From an uncultured Nitrosomonadales bacterium (GTDB lineage: Bacteria; Pseudomonadota; Gammaproteobacteria; Burkholderiales; Methylophilaceae): DNA of 37,842 nt. This document shows, one piece after another, positions 1 through 7,975 of this stretch (positions are counted from its first letter, which is position 1; every line of letters starts with the position of its first letter). The position numbers and the translations under genes were made by a program. Below the pieces are notes generated by a model. It was not told the origin of the DNA, made no database searches, and saw nothing but the letters and a program-made list of their open reading frames with translations. The stretch is taken from positions 1-37,842 of the forward strand of contig CAMLMA010000003.1 of assembly GCA_946481065.1 (NCBI GenBank), given 5' to 3'.

Positions 1-226
1 TCTTGGTCAGTTCGTCGGACTTCAGCTTGCGCGCGAATTCGATGCCGCTCATGCCGGGTAGCATCCAGTCGAGGATGATGAGGTCGGGCAGGGCTTCGCG
101 GATGAGTTTCTGCGCCTGTTCCACGCTCAGGGCCCGGATGGCGTTATGGCCGGCTTGCGTCAGGTTCAGTGCAAGCAGCTCCTGAATGGCAGGTTCGTCT
201 TCAACAACGAGTATATTAGCTGGCAT
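1..226 (-). CDS. phoB: Phosphate regulon response regulator PhoB (5' part only)
   Basis: The first 75 codons of an OmpR/PhoB-family response regulator are present; the rest lies beyond the window edge. The start reads MPANILVVEDE, giving the acidic pair of a receiver domain, and the phospho-acceptor Asp lies in LIILDWMLPGMSG, which is very close to the PhoB signature. The ATG at 226-224 follows a purine-rich ribosome binding site (AGGAAAAGGA on the minus strand). A three-repeat Pho box sits just upstream at the spacing expected for an autoregulated phoB promoter, which supports PhoB over other OmpR-like regulators. The DNA-binding domain is not visible, so the symbol rests on the receiver sequence and the Pho box. 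Confidence 0.8.
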   Translation of the reverse strand, partial: MPANILVVEDEPAIQELLALNLTQAGHNAIRALSVEQAQKLIREALPDLIILDWMLPGMSGIEFARKLKSDELTK

Positions 227-258
227 AGTATGTTCCTTTTCCTTTTGTACTCCAGCGC

Positions 259-292
259 ACTATATGACGATGATATGACAGTTTTATGACGA
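259..292 (-). promoter_or_regulatory. Pho box and -10 element of the phoB promoter
   Basis: On the minus strand there are three 7-bp direct repeats, TCGTCAT (292-286), CTGTCAT (281-275) and TCGTCAT (270-264), at an exact 11-bp period with AT-rich 4-bp gaps. This matches the known Pho box structure (CTGTCAT repeated every 11 bp). A TATAGT -10 hexamer at 264-259 lies exactly 10 bp after the second repeat, the usual geometry where PhoB replaces the -35 contact. The expected role is phosphate-responsive autoregulation of phoB. The box reaches almost to the tag start, so binding could also affect tag. Confidence 0.8.
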
Positions 293-306
293 TGACCGAG
301 AAAAAT

Positions 307-864
307 ATGACACGTTGTCGCTGGGCGAAAACCCCGCTGGATATCGCTTATCACGATGCCGAATGGGGTGTGCCTGTGCATGACGAACGCCGTCTGTTCG
401 AGTTCCTGATCCTGGAAGGCGCGCAGGCCGGATTGAGCTGGCACACCATCCTGCAAAAGCGTGCCCGCTATCGAGAAGTGTTCGACGGCTTCGACCCGGC
501 CAAAGTGGCGGATTACGGTGACGCCAAGGTCTCGAGCCTACTGGCGGATGCCGGGATCGTGCGCAATCGCCTGAAGGTCGCCGCCGCTATCGGCAATGCT
601 CGGCACTTCCTGGAAGTGCAGGCCGAGCGCGGTAGTTTCGATGCTTATCTCTGGGATTTCGTCGACGGCCAGCCCATCATCAACACCTGGCGATCCCATG
701 AAGAGATCCCGGCGAAGACCGCGATTTCGGATCAGCTATCGCGAGATTTGCAAAAACGCGGGTTCAAATTCGTCGGTTCTACCATCTGCTACGCCATGAT
801 GCAGGCGGTGGGCATGGTCAACGACCATACGCTGGATTGTTTCCGCTACGCCGATCTCGCCTGA
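307..864 (+). CDS. tag: DNA-3-methyladenine glycosylase I
   Basis: Base-excision repair glycosylase that removes 3-methyladenine from alkylated DNA in the cytoplasm. The 185-residue product opens MTRCRWAKTPLDIAYHD and continues with EWGVPVHDERRLFEFLILEG and AGLSWHTIL, the Tag N-terminal hallmarks. It ends with GFKFVGSTICYAMMQAVGMVNDH, matching the family's C-terminal region with the late zinc-binding His and Cys residues. The length fits the roughly 187-residue family. I chose the ATG at 307 because the family starts immediately before this Cys and a GAGA lies 6-9 bp upstream; in-frame ATGs at 286 and 292 have no binding site and overlap the Pho box. It is divergent from phoB and followed by ribH on the same strand. 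Confidence 0.96.
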   Translation: MTRCRWAKTPLDIAYHDAEWGVPVHDERRLFEFLILEGAQAGLSWHTILQKRARYREVFDGFDPAKVADYGDAKVSSLLADAGIVRNRLKVAAAIGNARHFLEVQAERGSFDAYLWDFVDGQPIINTWRSHEEIPAKTAISDQLSRDLQKRGFKFVGSTICYAMMQAVGMVNDHTLDCFRYADLA

Positions 865-992
865 GCCGGCAAATGCAGAAGCCGCGGTGGCGTCTGTGGT
901 AAAATCGTCGCCGAATGAATCGCTTACCGCCTTCGGGACAGGCTCGCCAGCCCGGAGGTCTGCAGGACCTATTTATCTGACTGGAATACCAC

Positions 993-1442
993 GTGAAGAA
1001 ACTTGATCTAAATCTCGATGGCAAAGGCATGCGTATCGGCATCGTGCTGTCCCGCTTCAACCCGGAGATCGGCCATGGCCTGCTGGCGGCTTGCGAGGCT
1101 GAGCTGCTCAAACTGGGGGTCGCTGCTGACGATATCATCCTGGCGACCGTGCCAGGTGCCCTTGAGACACCGGTGGTCTTGCACCAGATGGCCGACAGCG
1201 ACGAATTCGATGCGCTGATCGCACTGGGTGCCATCATCCGTGGCGAGACCTACCATTTTGAAGTGGTCGCCAATGAATCCGCGCGCGGAGTGTCCGATGT
1301 GCAACTCAGCACCGGCATCCCGGTCGCCAATGCCATCCTCACCACCGAGGATGATGACCAGGCCATCGCCCGTATGTCTATCAAGGGCGCGGAGGCTGCG
1401 ACCGTCGCGGTCGAGATGGCTAACCTGCTCAGACAGTTATGA
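993..1442 (+). CDS. ribH: 6,7-dimethyl-8-ribityllumazine synthase
   Basis: Condenses 5-amino-6-ribitylaminouracil with 3,4-dihydroxybutanone 4-phosphate to form lumazine, the penultimate step of riboflavin synthesis. The 149-residue protein has the expected blocks: [12 protein letters not shown] near the N terminus, [10 protein letters not shown] around residue 55, the catalytic His region [20 protein letters not shown] around 80-100, and [17 protein letters not shown]. The start is GTG at 993. Its stop overlaps the nusB start by 4 bp (ATGA), so the two are translationally coupled, a pairing widespread in proteobacteria. The usual ribBA and ribE neighbours are not upstream, and I see no FMN riboswitch in the 128-bp gap behind tag. 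Confidence 0.97.
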   Translation: MKKLDLNLDGKGMRIGIVLSRFNPEIGHGLLAACEAELLKLGVAADDIILATVPGALETPVVLHQMADSDEFDALIALGAIIRGETYHFEVVANESARGVSDVQLSTGIPVANAILTTEDDDQAIARMSIKGAEAATVAVEMANLLRQL

Positions 1443-1909
1443 GTACCGAACAGAAACCCGCAGCCAAGCCCAAGGCCAGCCGTAACCGCCGCAAGTCGCG
1501 CGAGCTGGTGCTCAAGGGTATCTACCGTAGCCTGATCAATCAGGCCGACCCGAAGCTGGTGATGCGGGATCTGGCTGATGACCCGGATTTCGAGCGCGCC
1601 GACCAGGATTACTTGCGCCAGCTGCTGGCGGGTGTGCTGCAACACATGCCAGAACTCGATACACGGCTTGGCAGCTTTCTCGATCGCACCGCGGCCGAAT
1701 TGAGCCCGATCGAGCATGCCATCCTCTATCTTTCGGCGTTCGAGCTGATCCACGATCCGAGCATCCCCTATCGTGTCGCGATCAACGAAGGGGTCGAGCT
1801 CGCCAAGCTCTACGGCGGGATCGACGGCCACAAGTATGTCAACGGCGTTCTCGACAAGCTGGCGGCCGAAGCCCGCCCCAGCGAAGTCAAGCGCACCTCC
1901 CGCGACTGA
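1439..1909 (+). CDS. nusB: Transcription antitermination factor NusB
   Basis: All-helical RNA-binding protein that, with NusE (S10), binds boxA RNA in rRNA antitermination complexes. The 156-residue product begins with a basic segment ([20 protein letters not shown]) and ends with the family block [20 protein letters not shown] followed by [13 protein letters not shown]. The length and order of motifs match NusB. It overlaps ribH by 4 bp, so it is read from the same transcript. A strong hairpin with a T run lies 15 bp after its stop and probably ends the ribH-nusB unit. Confidence 0.97.
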   Translation: MSTEQKPAAKPKASRNRRKSRELVLKGIYRSLINQADPKLVMRDLADDPDFERADQDYLRQLLAGVLQHMPELDTRLGSFLDRTAAELSPIEHAILYLSAFELIHDPSIPYRVAINEGVELAKLYGGIDGHKYVNGVLDKLAAEARPSEVKRTSRD

Positions 1910-1924
1910 TCCTTCGCTTCACGC

Positions 1925-1967
1925 AAGCCCGTGCTTTTTGCCGAATGCGGCGGAAGTGCGGGCTTTT
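1925..1967 (+). terminator. Rho-independent terminator after nusB
   Basis: The left arm AAGCCCGTGCTT and the right arm AAGTGCGGGCTT pair with two G-U wobbles, and the stem continues inward through GCCG/CGGC to an AATG loop, with one bulge. The right arm runs into TTTT. The position just after nusB and the T tract make this a likely terminator of ribH-nusB. Confidence 0.75.
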
Positions 1968-2027
1968 GTCCGTCTGCACTTCTTTTTGAAAAAAATCGCG
2001 TGTAATATCGTTTTTGCCGGCTGTATG

Positions 2028-2033
2028 TATAAT
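2028..2033 (+). promoter_or_regulatory. Candidate -10 element upstream of the kinase cluster
   Basis: A perfect TATAAT lies 112 bp before the kinase start, inside a short AT-rich patch (roughly 1980-2035) that contrasts with the GC-rich surroundings. No good -35 hexamer is found 16-18 bp upstream, so the promoter call is tentative. It is the best candidate for transcription of the signalling cluster because a terminator separates it from nusB. Confidence 0.35.
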
Positions 2034-2144
2034 TCCGTCGCGAATAAGGGGCATGCAGCAGGGTGCGTGTGATATCGGCCATCACCTGCGTGTGTCAGGC
2101 CAGCCTGGCGTATCTATTGCAGTCGATCGATAAAGGGGAGCGGG

Positions 2145-4676
2145 TTGAAAAAGACTTTCTGGAAGTCCGACTGGTTCGCGGGGCTCATCGTCTCTCTATT
2201 GTTCCTGTTCCTGGGTGGCGGAGCGCTCTTGCAGGGGCTGGAACGCAAGGCCTATGACCTCGGCGTGCAGGGCTCGACGCGCAATGCCGGCGACAAGATC
2301 GCCATCATCGCCATCGATGACCAGAGCATCGCCAATATCGGTCGCTGGCCCTGGGCGCGCGAGATCCACGCCAAGATGATCGACATGCTCGCCGGCGCCA
2401 AGGCCAAGGTGATCGGCAACACGGTGTTCTTCATCGATCCGCAGGTCGATCCGGGTCTCGCCTACATCAACAAGCTGGCCGAATTCGTCGCCAGTTCTTC
2501 CATCCCTACCACCGCGCCGGAAGCGGGCCAGCTCGATAGCATGCTGAAAGATGCGCAAGCTGCGCTCAATACCGACACCAAGCTGGCGCAGAGCGTACAG
2601 CAGGCCGGTAACGTCGTGCTGGCGATGCCGTTCGTCGTCGGCGAGCCGCAGGGCAACCCTGACAAGCCATTGCCCGACTATGTCAGCCGTAACGCGCTGA
2701 CCAAGATCATGGACCGCGTGAATGCCGAAGCTAACGGCATGCTGCCGATCCCGACCATTTCCGCCTTGCCACCAATCCCGGAGATCGGCGAGCAGGCAGC
2801 GGCCATCGGTCATCTGAACGCCAATCCGGATGTGGACGGCGCCATTCGGGCCGAACCGCTGGTGCTGGCCTACTACGACCAGTATTACCCTTCACTGTCG
2901 TTACAGATCGCTGCCCGCTATCTCAACCTGAAACCGGCCGATATCCAGCCGCGTCTGGGCGAGGGCGTCAGGCTCGGCAAGCTCAACATCGCCACGGACC
3001 CGTTCCTGCAGATGCATACCTTCTTTTATGCCGATCATGACGGGCGCTCGGTATTTCCGGTGGATTCGTTCTATGACGTTTATAGCGGCAAGATCCCGGT
3101 GGAGAAATACCGTGATCGTATCGTGCTGATCGGCGCGACCGCTGGTGGTATCGGCGACAGTCAGATCACGCCGATCTCGTCGGGCATGAAACCGATCGAG
3201 ACCCTGGCCCATTCGGTCGCCAGCATCCTCAATGAAGATTTCTTCGTTGTGCCGGCCTGGGCGGCTTGGGCGGAACGCGGCGTCTGGCTGCTGGTCGCGC
3301 TCTACCTCATCGTGCTGCTGCCGCGCCTCAACGCTGGCATGGCGGCGGCGATCACTGCGCTGCTGCTGATCGCCCTGCTGGCCGTCAGCTATATCCTGCT
3401 CACTCAGGAAGGCATGTGGCTGCAACTGGTGACCCCGGCCGTGCTGCTGGTGGTCGGCCATGCCTTGCTGACCACGAAGCGCTTCCTCCTGACCGAGAAA
3501 GGCAAGATCAGGTCCGAAGCCGAATCGGCCGAGAGTAACCGCAACCTGGCACTCATGTTCCAGAGCCAGGGCCAGCTCGACATGGCCTTCGATCGCTTGC
3601 GCAAATGCCCCATGGACGACAGCGTCATGGACGTCCTGTACAACCTTGCGCTCGATTTCGAACGCAAGCGCCAGTTCAACAAGGCAGAATCGGTGTTCGG
3701 CTACATGGCGGACTTCAATCCCAAGTACAAGGATCTGGAACAGCGTCTGGCACGCTCCAAGGCCATGGCGGAAACCGTCATCCTTGGCGGGGCAGGCGGT
3801 GGCCGTACCAATTCAGGCACCATGATCCTTAACGACGGTACGGTGGAAAAGCCCATGCTCGGCCGTTACCAGGTGGAAAAAGAGCTGGGCAAGGGTGCGA
3901 TGGGCGTGGTCTACCTCGGCAAGGATCCAAAGATCGGCCGTGTGGTGGCGATCAAGACCATGGCGCTGGCACAGGAATTCGAGCCGGATGAACTGCAAGA
4001 GGTGAAGGAACGCTTTTTCCGCGAAGCGGAGACCGCCGGCAGGCTCAGCCACCCCAATATCGTCACCATGTACGATGCTGGCGAGGAGCACGATCTTGCC
4101 TATATCGCCATGGAGTTCCTCAAGGGCAAGGACCTCGCGCCCTATACCAAGCCGGACAACCTGCTGCCGCTGGCGAAGGTCATGGATATCGTCGCCAAGA
4201 CCGCCGACGCGCTGGATTATGCGCACGGCAACAATGTCGTGCATCGGGATATCAAGCCGGCCAACATCATGTACGAAGTCGATACCGGCGTGGTCAAGGT
4301 CACCGACTTCGGTATCGCGCGCATCACCGATTCTTCCAAGACCAAGACCGGCATGGTGCTGGGCACGCCGAGCTACATGTCGCCTGAGCAGCTCGCCGGT
4401 AAAAAAGTCGACGGTCGCTCCGACCTGTTCTCGCTCGGCGTCATGCTCTACCAGATGAGCACCGGGCAACTGCCATTCACCGGCGATTCGATGGCGACGC
4501 TGATGTTCAAGATCGCCAACGAGACCCATGCGGGCGTGAAGACCATCAATCCGGAGCTGCCGCAGTGCCTGTCGGATATCATTGACCGCATGCTGGAAAA
4601 AGACATCGATAAACGCTATGCCCGTGGCGCTGAGATCGCAGCAGATCTCCGGCGTTGCGCGGAACAGCTGGGCTGA
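2145..4676 (+). CDS. CHASE2-domain transmembrane serine/threonine protein kinase with TPR-like segment
   Basis: A predicted receptor-type Hanks kinase of 843 residues. A membrane helix (about 12-30) leads into an extracytoplasmic CHASE2 sensor domain (about 35-365, with KIAIIAIDDQSI and later DRIVLIGATAGGIGD). Three more helices lie at about 377-445, then two or three TPR-like helical pairs (about 460-530). The kinase domain is at about 575-840 and carries the Gly loop GKGAMGVVYLG, the Lys in VAIKTM, the catalytic loop HRDIKPANIM (near 699), the DFG motif (near 720) and GTPSYMSPEQ, so it looks catalytically intact. The start is TTG at 2145 behind AGGGGAG, which may keep expression low. It lies 3 bp before the phosphatase gene. 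The ligand sensed by CHASE2 cannot be told from sequence. Confidence 0.93.
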   Translation: MKKTFWKSDWFAGLIVSLLFLFLGGGALLQGLERKAYDLGVQGSTRNAGDKIAIIAIDDQSIANIGRWPWAREIHAKMIDMLAGAKAKVIGNTVFFIDPQVDPGLAYINKLAEFVASSSIPTTAPEAGQLDSMLKDAQAALNTDTKLAQSVQQAGNVVLAMPFVVGEPQGNPDKPLPDYVSRNALTKIMDRVNAEANGMLPIPTISALPPIPEIGEQAAAIGHLNANPDVDGAIRAEPLVLAYYDQYYPSLSLQIAARYLNLKPADIQPRLGEGVRLGKLNIATDPFLQMHTFFYADHDGRSVFPVDSFYDVYSGKIPVEKYRDRIVLIGATAGGIGDSQITPISSGMKPIETLAHSVASILNEDFFVVPAWAAWAERGVWLLVALYLIVLLPRLNAGMAAAITALLLIALLAVSYILLTQEGMWLQLVTPAVLLVVGHALLTTKRFLLTEKGKIRSEAESAESNRNLALMFQSQGQLDMAFDRLRKCPMDDSVMDVLYNLALDFERKRQFNKAESVFGYMADFNPKYKDLEQRLARSKAMAETVILGGAGGGRTNSGTMILNDGTVEKPMLGRYQVEKELGKGAMGVVYLGKDPKIGRVVAIKTMALAQEFEPDELQEVKERFFREAETAGRLSHPNIVTMYDAGEEHDLAYIAMEFLKGKDLAPYTKPDNLLPLAKVMDIVAKTADALDYAHGNNVVHRDIKPANIMYEVDTGVVKVTDFGIARITDSSKTKTGMVLGTPSYMSPEQLAGKKVDGRSDLFSLGVMLYQMSTGQLPFTGDSMATLMFKIANETHAGVKTINPELPQCLSDIIDRMLEKDIDKRYARGAEIAADLRRCAEQLG

Positions 4677-4679
4677 GCC

Positions 4680-5504
4680 ATGAACCTCACCGATACCCTT
4701 GAGATCGTTCGCGTCACCGATGTCGGCCAGCGGCGCGACCATAACGAAGACGCCGTCGCCAGCGATAGCGAGATCGGCCTCGTGATCCTGGCCGATGGTA
4801 TGGGCGGCTACAACGCGGGCGAGGTGGCGAGCGAGATCGCGGTATTGACCCTGGTCGCGGAGCTCAAGGAAAGCATGGCGACGCTGGCGCCTGGCCATGT
4901 CGATCCTGCCAGCGGCATGCAGGCCGAGAGTCAGCTGCTGCTGGACGCCGTAGCCAAGGCCAACGCCTCCATCTATGAGGTCTCGCAGAGCCAGCCACAG
5001 TGTGCTGGCATGGGAACGACGCTGGTCGCGGCCATGTTCACCAACGGTAAGCTGCTGGTCGGGCATATCGGTGATTCGCGCATGTACCGTTTGCGCGAGG
5101 AGACGCTGGAGCAGATCACGGAAGATCACTCCCTGCTCAACGAGCAGATCAAATCCGGACTCATCACGCCTGAGCAAGCCCGGTACTCCAGCAACAAGAA
5201 CCTCGTCACGCGCGCGCTGGGCATCGACCCAGAAGTCGAGCTCGAGTTGCACGAGCACGATGTCGAAGTCGGCGACCTGTACCTGTTGTGTTCGGATGGC
5301 CTGAGCGACCTGGTGGAGGATGAAGAGATAGCATTAACGCTGACTTCATTAAGTGCTAATCTTGAACTGGCGGCGAATCAGCTGGTGCAAATGGCCAATG
5401 ACAATGGCGGTAAGGATAATATATCGGTCATCCTGGTGCGCGTGCTGAAACCATATTCGGTCGAGCGTGCCTGGTATGAGCGTTTTCTTAACTGGTTAAG
5501 ATAG
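4680..5504 (+). CDS. PP2C-family serine/threonine phosphatase
   Basis: Cytoplasmic Mn/Mg-dependent Ser/Thr phosphatase of 274 residues, with no membrane segment. All PP2C metal-site motifs are present in order: DVGQRRDHNEDA near residues 12-23, LADGMGGYNAGEVAS near 36-50, GMGTTLVAA, HIGDSRMYRLR, LCSDGLSDLVED, and the final GGKDNISVILV. The sequence resembles the stand-alone bacterial PstP/Stp type that dephosphorylates Hanks kinases and their substrates. The gene starts 3 bp after the kinase stop and lies 11 bp before the FHA gene, which strongly suggests it reverses the action of the upstream kinase. Confidence 0.95.
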   Translation: MNLTDTLEIVRVTDVGQRRDHNEDAVASDSEIGLVILADGMGGYNAGEVASEIAVLTLVAELKESMATLAPGHVDPASGMQAESQLLLDAVAKANASIYEVSQSQPQCAGMGTTLVAAMFTNGKLLVGHIGDSRMYRLREETLEQITEDHSLLNEQIKSGLITPEQARYSSNKNLVTRALGIDPEVELELHEHDVEVGDLYLLCSDGLSDLVEDEEIALTLTSLSANLELAANQLVQMANDNGGKDNISVILVRVLKPYSVERAWYERFLNWLR

Positions 5505-5515
5505 CAAGGTAAAAC

Positions 5516-6253
5516 ATGGCGAAGCTGATTTTTTCCCTGGATGGTGCGTTCCTCGGCGAATATGCGCTGGATAAGGATCGTATGACGATCGGCCGGCGCC
5601 CTGGCAACGATATCCATATCGATAATCTCGCGGTCAGCGGCGAACACGCCATGATCGTCACCATCGGCAACGACTCTTTCCTGGAAGATCTTGGCAGCAC
5701 CAATGGCACGCTGGTCAACGGCAAGCCGATCAAGAAGCATGTGCTGCAGCATGGCGATCTGGTGGAGTTCGGCAAATACCAGCTCAAATACGTCAGCGAA
5801 TCCGGCGCCGCCAAGCCCGCAGTGCCGCAGGAAGATTTCGAGAAGACCATGATCATCCGGCCGGCTGCCGTGAAAGCCGCCGCCGCAGAAGCGCAGAAGA
5901 TGCAGAGCACAGTCGCCCAGCCGGCCATGGCGCCCGCCGCTGCCGCGCCTTCTGTCGCGCCACCACCGCCAGCGGCGTCGACCGAGCCTGTTGGCCGTAT
6001 CCAGGTGCTGTCCGGTCCTAGCACCGGCAAGGAGTTGGTCCTGAACAAGGCCCTGACGACACTGGGCAAACCTGGCGTGCAGGTCGCCGTGATCACCAAA
6101 CGGCCGCAAGGCTATTTCATCACCCATGTCGAAGGGCAGCAGCACCCTGTGGTCAACGGGCAATCCGTAGGAGCGCAGGCCCATGGCTTGCGCGATCATG
6201 ACGTGATCGAGCTGGCGGGTGTCAAGATGGAATTCTATTTGGCCCAGCCCTGA
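5516..6253 (+). CDS. Double-FHA-domain protein, phosphothreonine reader
   Basis: A 245-residue soluble protein. Its N-terminal FHA domain (about 1-100) has all the phosphothreonine-pocket residues: Gly26-Arg27, Ser41, His44 and the GSTNGTLVNG loop from Gly60. A segment rich in Ala and Pro (about 115-160) links it to a second FHA-like fold (about 160-245, starting GRIQVLSGPSTGKELVL). That second domain lacks the Arg and Ser-x-x-His contacts and keeps only HPVVNGQSV, so it probably does not bind phosphothreonine. A conserved-looking FEKTMIIRP around Thr111 sits between the domains and may be a phosphorylation site for the neighbouring kinase. It is predicted to pass the kinase signal to partner proteins. 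Confidence 0.93.
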   Translation: MAKLIFSLDGAFLGEYALDKDRMTIGRRPGNDIHIDNLAVSGEHAMIVTIGNDSFLEDLGSTNGTLVNGKPIKKHVLQHGDLVEFGKYQLKYVSESGAAKPAVPQEDFEKTMIIRPAAVKAAAAEAQKMQSTVAQPAMAPAAAAPSVAPPPPAASTEPVGRIQVLSGPSTGKELVLNKALTTLGKPGVQVAVITKRPQGYFITHVEGQQHPVVNGQSVGAQAHGLRDHDVIELAGVKMEFYLAQP

Positions 6254-6329
6254 TCAGGGTTGACCAAGGGTGGTAGGGGGTCGCTTTTGTCCTTGCATGC
6301 ATCAATGTTGTCGCTGATCGGGGTCGTTC

Positions 6330-7958
6330 ATGGCGGCGCATGAGCAGCAGGTCTTGCTGAGTCGCCTCGAGCGGCTCAATGCCATCGGAGTCGCGCTCTC
6401 GGCCGAGCGCAACAACAAGCGTTTGCTGGAGATGATCCTGCTGGGTGCCAAGGAGATCACCAACGCCGACGGCGGCACGCTCTATACCGTTACCGAAGAC
6501 CAGCAGCTCAAGTTCGAGATCATGCGCACCCAGACCCTCGACATCGCCATGGGGGGCACCACCGGTAAGGATATCCCGTTCCCGCCCTTGCCGCTTTATA
6601 CCCAGGACGGCAGCCCGAACCTCAATATGGTCGCCGCCTATTGCGTGCTCAATGACCGCACGGTGAATATCGAGGATGCCTATGAGGCGGCGGGCTTCGA
6701 TTTTTCCGGCACACGCAAGTTCGACCAGAACACTGGCTACCGCTCCAAGTCCTTCCTCACCATCCCGATGAAGAACCACGAGAACGAGATCATCGGCGTG
6801 TTGCAGCTGATCAACGCCATCGACCCCGACAGCGGCGAGATCATCGCCTTCTCCAAGGCCAACCAGCAACTGGTGGAATCGCTTGCTTCGCAGGCAGCGG
6901 TCGCACTCACCAATTACAACCTGATCGAGGGCCTGAAGAATCTGTTCGAGGCTTTCATCGAGCTCATCGCCGACGCCATCGACGAGAAATCTCCTTATAC
7001 CGGCGGCCATTGTCGACGCGTACCGGAACTGACCATGATGCTGGCGGATGCCGCCTGTCGCGCCGAGCGCGGGCCGCTCGCCGATTTCCGCATGACGGAC
7101 AAGGAGATCTACGAATTACGGATCGCTGCCTGGCTGCATGATTGCGGCAAGGTGACGACGCCTGAACATGTCATGGACAAGCCGACCAAGCTGTCGACGA
7201 TCTATGATCGCATCCACTTGGTCGAACAGCGTTTCGAGCTGCTGCGCAGCCAGGCGGAATGCGATATGTTGCGCCGGCAACTGCGCGCCTTGCGTGAAGG
7301 GCGGCCGCAGGATGCCGAGCGGCTACAGATCGAGTTCGATGCGTTCTGCCAGCAACTGCAGGCCGATCGTGCATTCCTGCAGCAGGCCAACATCGGTGGT
7401 GAATACATGACGCCTGAGCACAAGCAGCGCGTGGATGAGATCGCCACCTACCAGCTCGAATCCGGAGGCAAGCAGGTTACCTTCCTTAGTGAGGACGAGG
7501 TCTATAACCTCAAGATCGAGCGCGGTACCTTGACGCCGGAAGAGCGCACGGTCATCAACAACCATATCGTCGTCACCATCCACATGCTGGAATCGCTGCC
7601 CTATCCCAAGGACTTGAAGCGTGTACCGGAATACGCAGGCGGTCACCATGAACGCATGGACGGCAAAGGCTATCCGCGTGGCTTGCGACGCGAGGAGATG
7701 TCGGTGCCGGCCCGGGTGATGGGTATCGCCGATATCTTCGAAGCGCTGACCTCGCGCGACCGGCCCTACAAAAAAGCGAAGACCCTCTCCGAGTCGTTGC
7801 ATATCCTGGGCAAGATGAAGCTGGATAACCATGTCGACCCTGATCTCTTCGATATCTTCATCCGTGAGAAGATCTACCAGCGCTATGCCGAGATGTTCCT
7901 CGAGCCGGAGCAGATCGACAAGGTCGATGAATCGGCCATTCCCGGCTATGCGCCCTGA
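6330..7958 (+). CDS. GAF-HD-GYP protein, probable cyclic di-GMP phosphodiesterase
   Basis: A 542-residue soluble protein with an N-terminal GAF sensor domain (about 15-200), a short helical connector and a C-terminal HD-GYP domain (about 210-530). The metal-site motif HDCGK lies at 270-274, and HHERMDGKGYPRGL runs from His439 with Gly-Tyr-Pro at 447-449, followed by RVMGIADIFEALTSRDRPYKKA. These residues are those of active HD-GYP phosphodiesterases, which hydrolyse cyclic di-GMP to pGpG or GMP. A charged helical insertion of roughly 100 residues splits the domain between DKPTKLSTIYDRIH and GTLTPEERTVINNH. The gene follows the FHA gene by 76 bp, which suggests that phosphothreonine signalling feeds into cyclic di-GMP control. 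Confidence 0.9.
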   Translation: MAAHEQQVLLSRLERLNAIGVALSAERNNKRLLEMILLGAKEITNADGGTLYTVTEDQQLKFEIMRTQTLDIAMGGTTGKDIPFPPLPLYTQDGSPNLNMVAAYCVLNDRTVNIEDAYEAAGFDFSGTRKFDQNTGYRSKSFLTIPMKNHENEIIGVLQLINAIDPDSGEIIAFSKANQQLVESLASQAAVALTNYNLIEGLKNLFEAFIELIADAIDEKSPYTGGHCRRVPELTMMLADAACRAERGPLADFRMTDKEIYELRIAAWLHDCGKVTTPEHVMDKPTKLSTIYDRIHLVEQRFELLRSQAECDMLRRQLRALREGRPQDAERLQIEFDAFCQQLQADRAFLQQANIGGEYMTPEHKQRVDEIATYQLESGGKQVTFLSEDEVYNLKIERGTLTPEERTVINNHIVVTIHMLESLPYPKDLKRVPEYAGGHHERMDGKGYPRGLRREEMSVPARVMGIADIFEALTSRDRPYKKAKTLSESLHILGKMKLDNHVDPDLFDIFIREKIYQRYAEMFLEPEQIDKVDESAIPGYAP

Positions 7959-7975
7959 ACGTGACCCTTGGCCGC

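Noticed and set aside
865..992. Possible FMN riboswitch before ribH
   Set aside because: The 128-bp gap is too short and lacks the conserved RFN blocks; only a small AGGTC/GACCT hairpin is visible.
3813..5258. 481-codon minus-strand frame opposite the kinase and phosphatase genes
   Set aside because: It spans the junction of two clear genes, has shadow-type amino acid composition and no ribosome binding site or motif.
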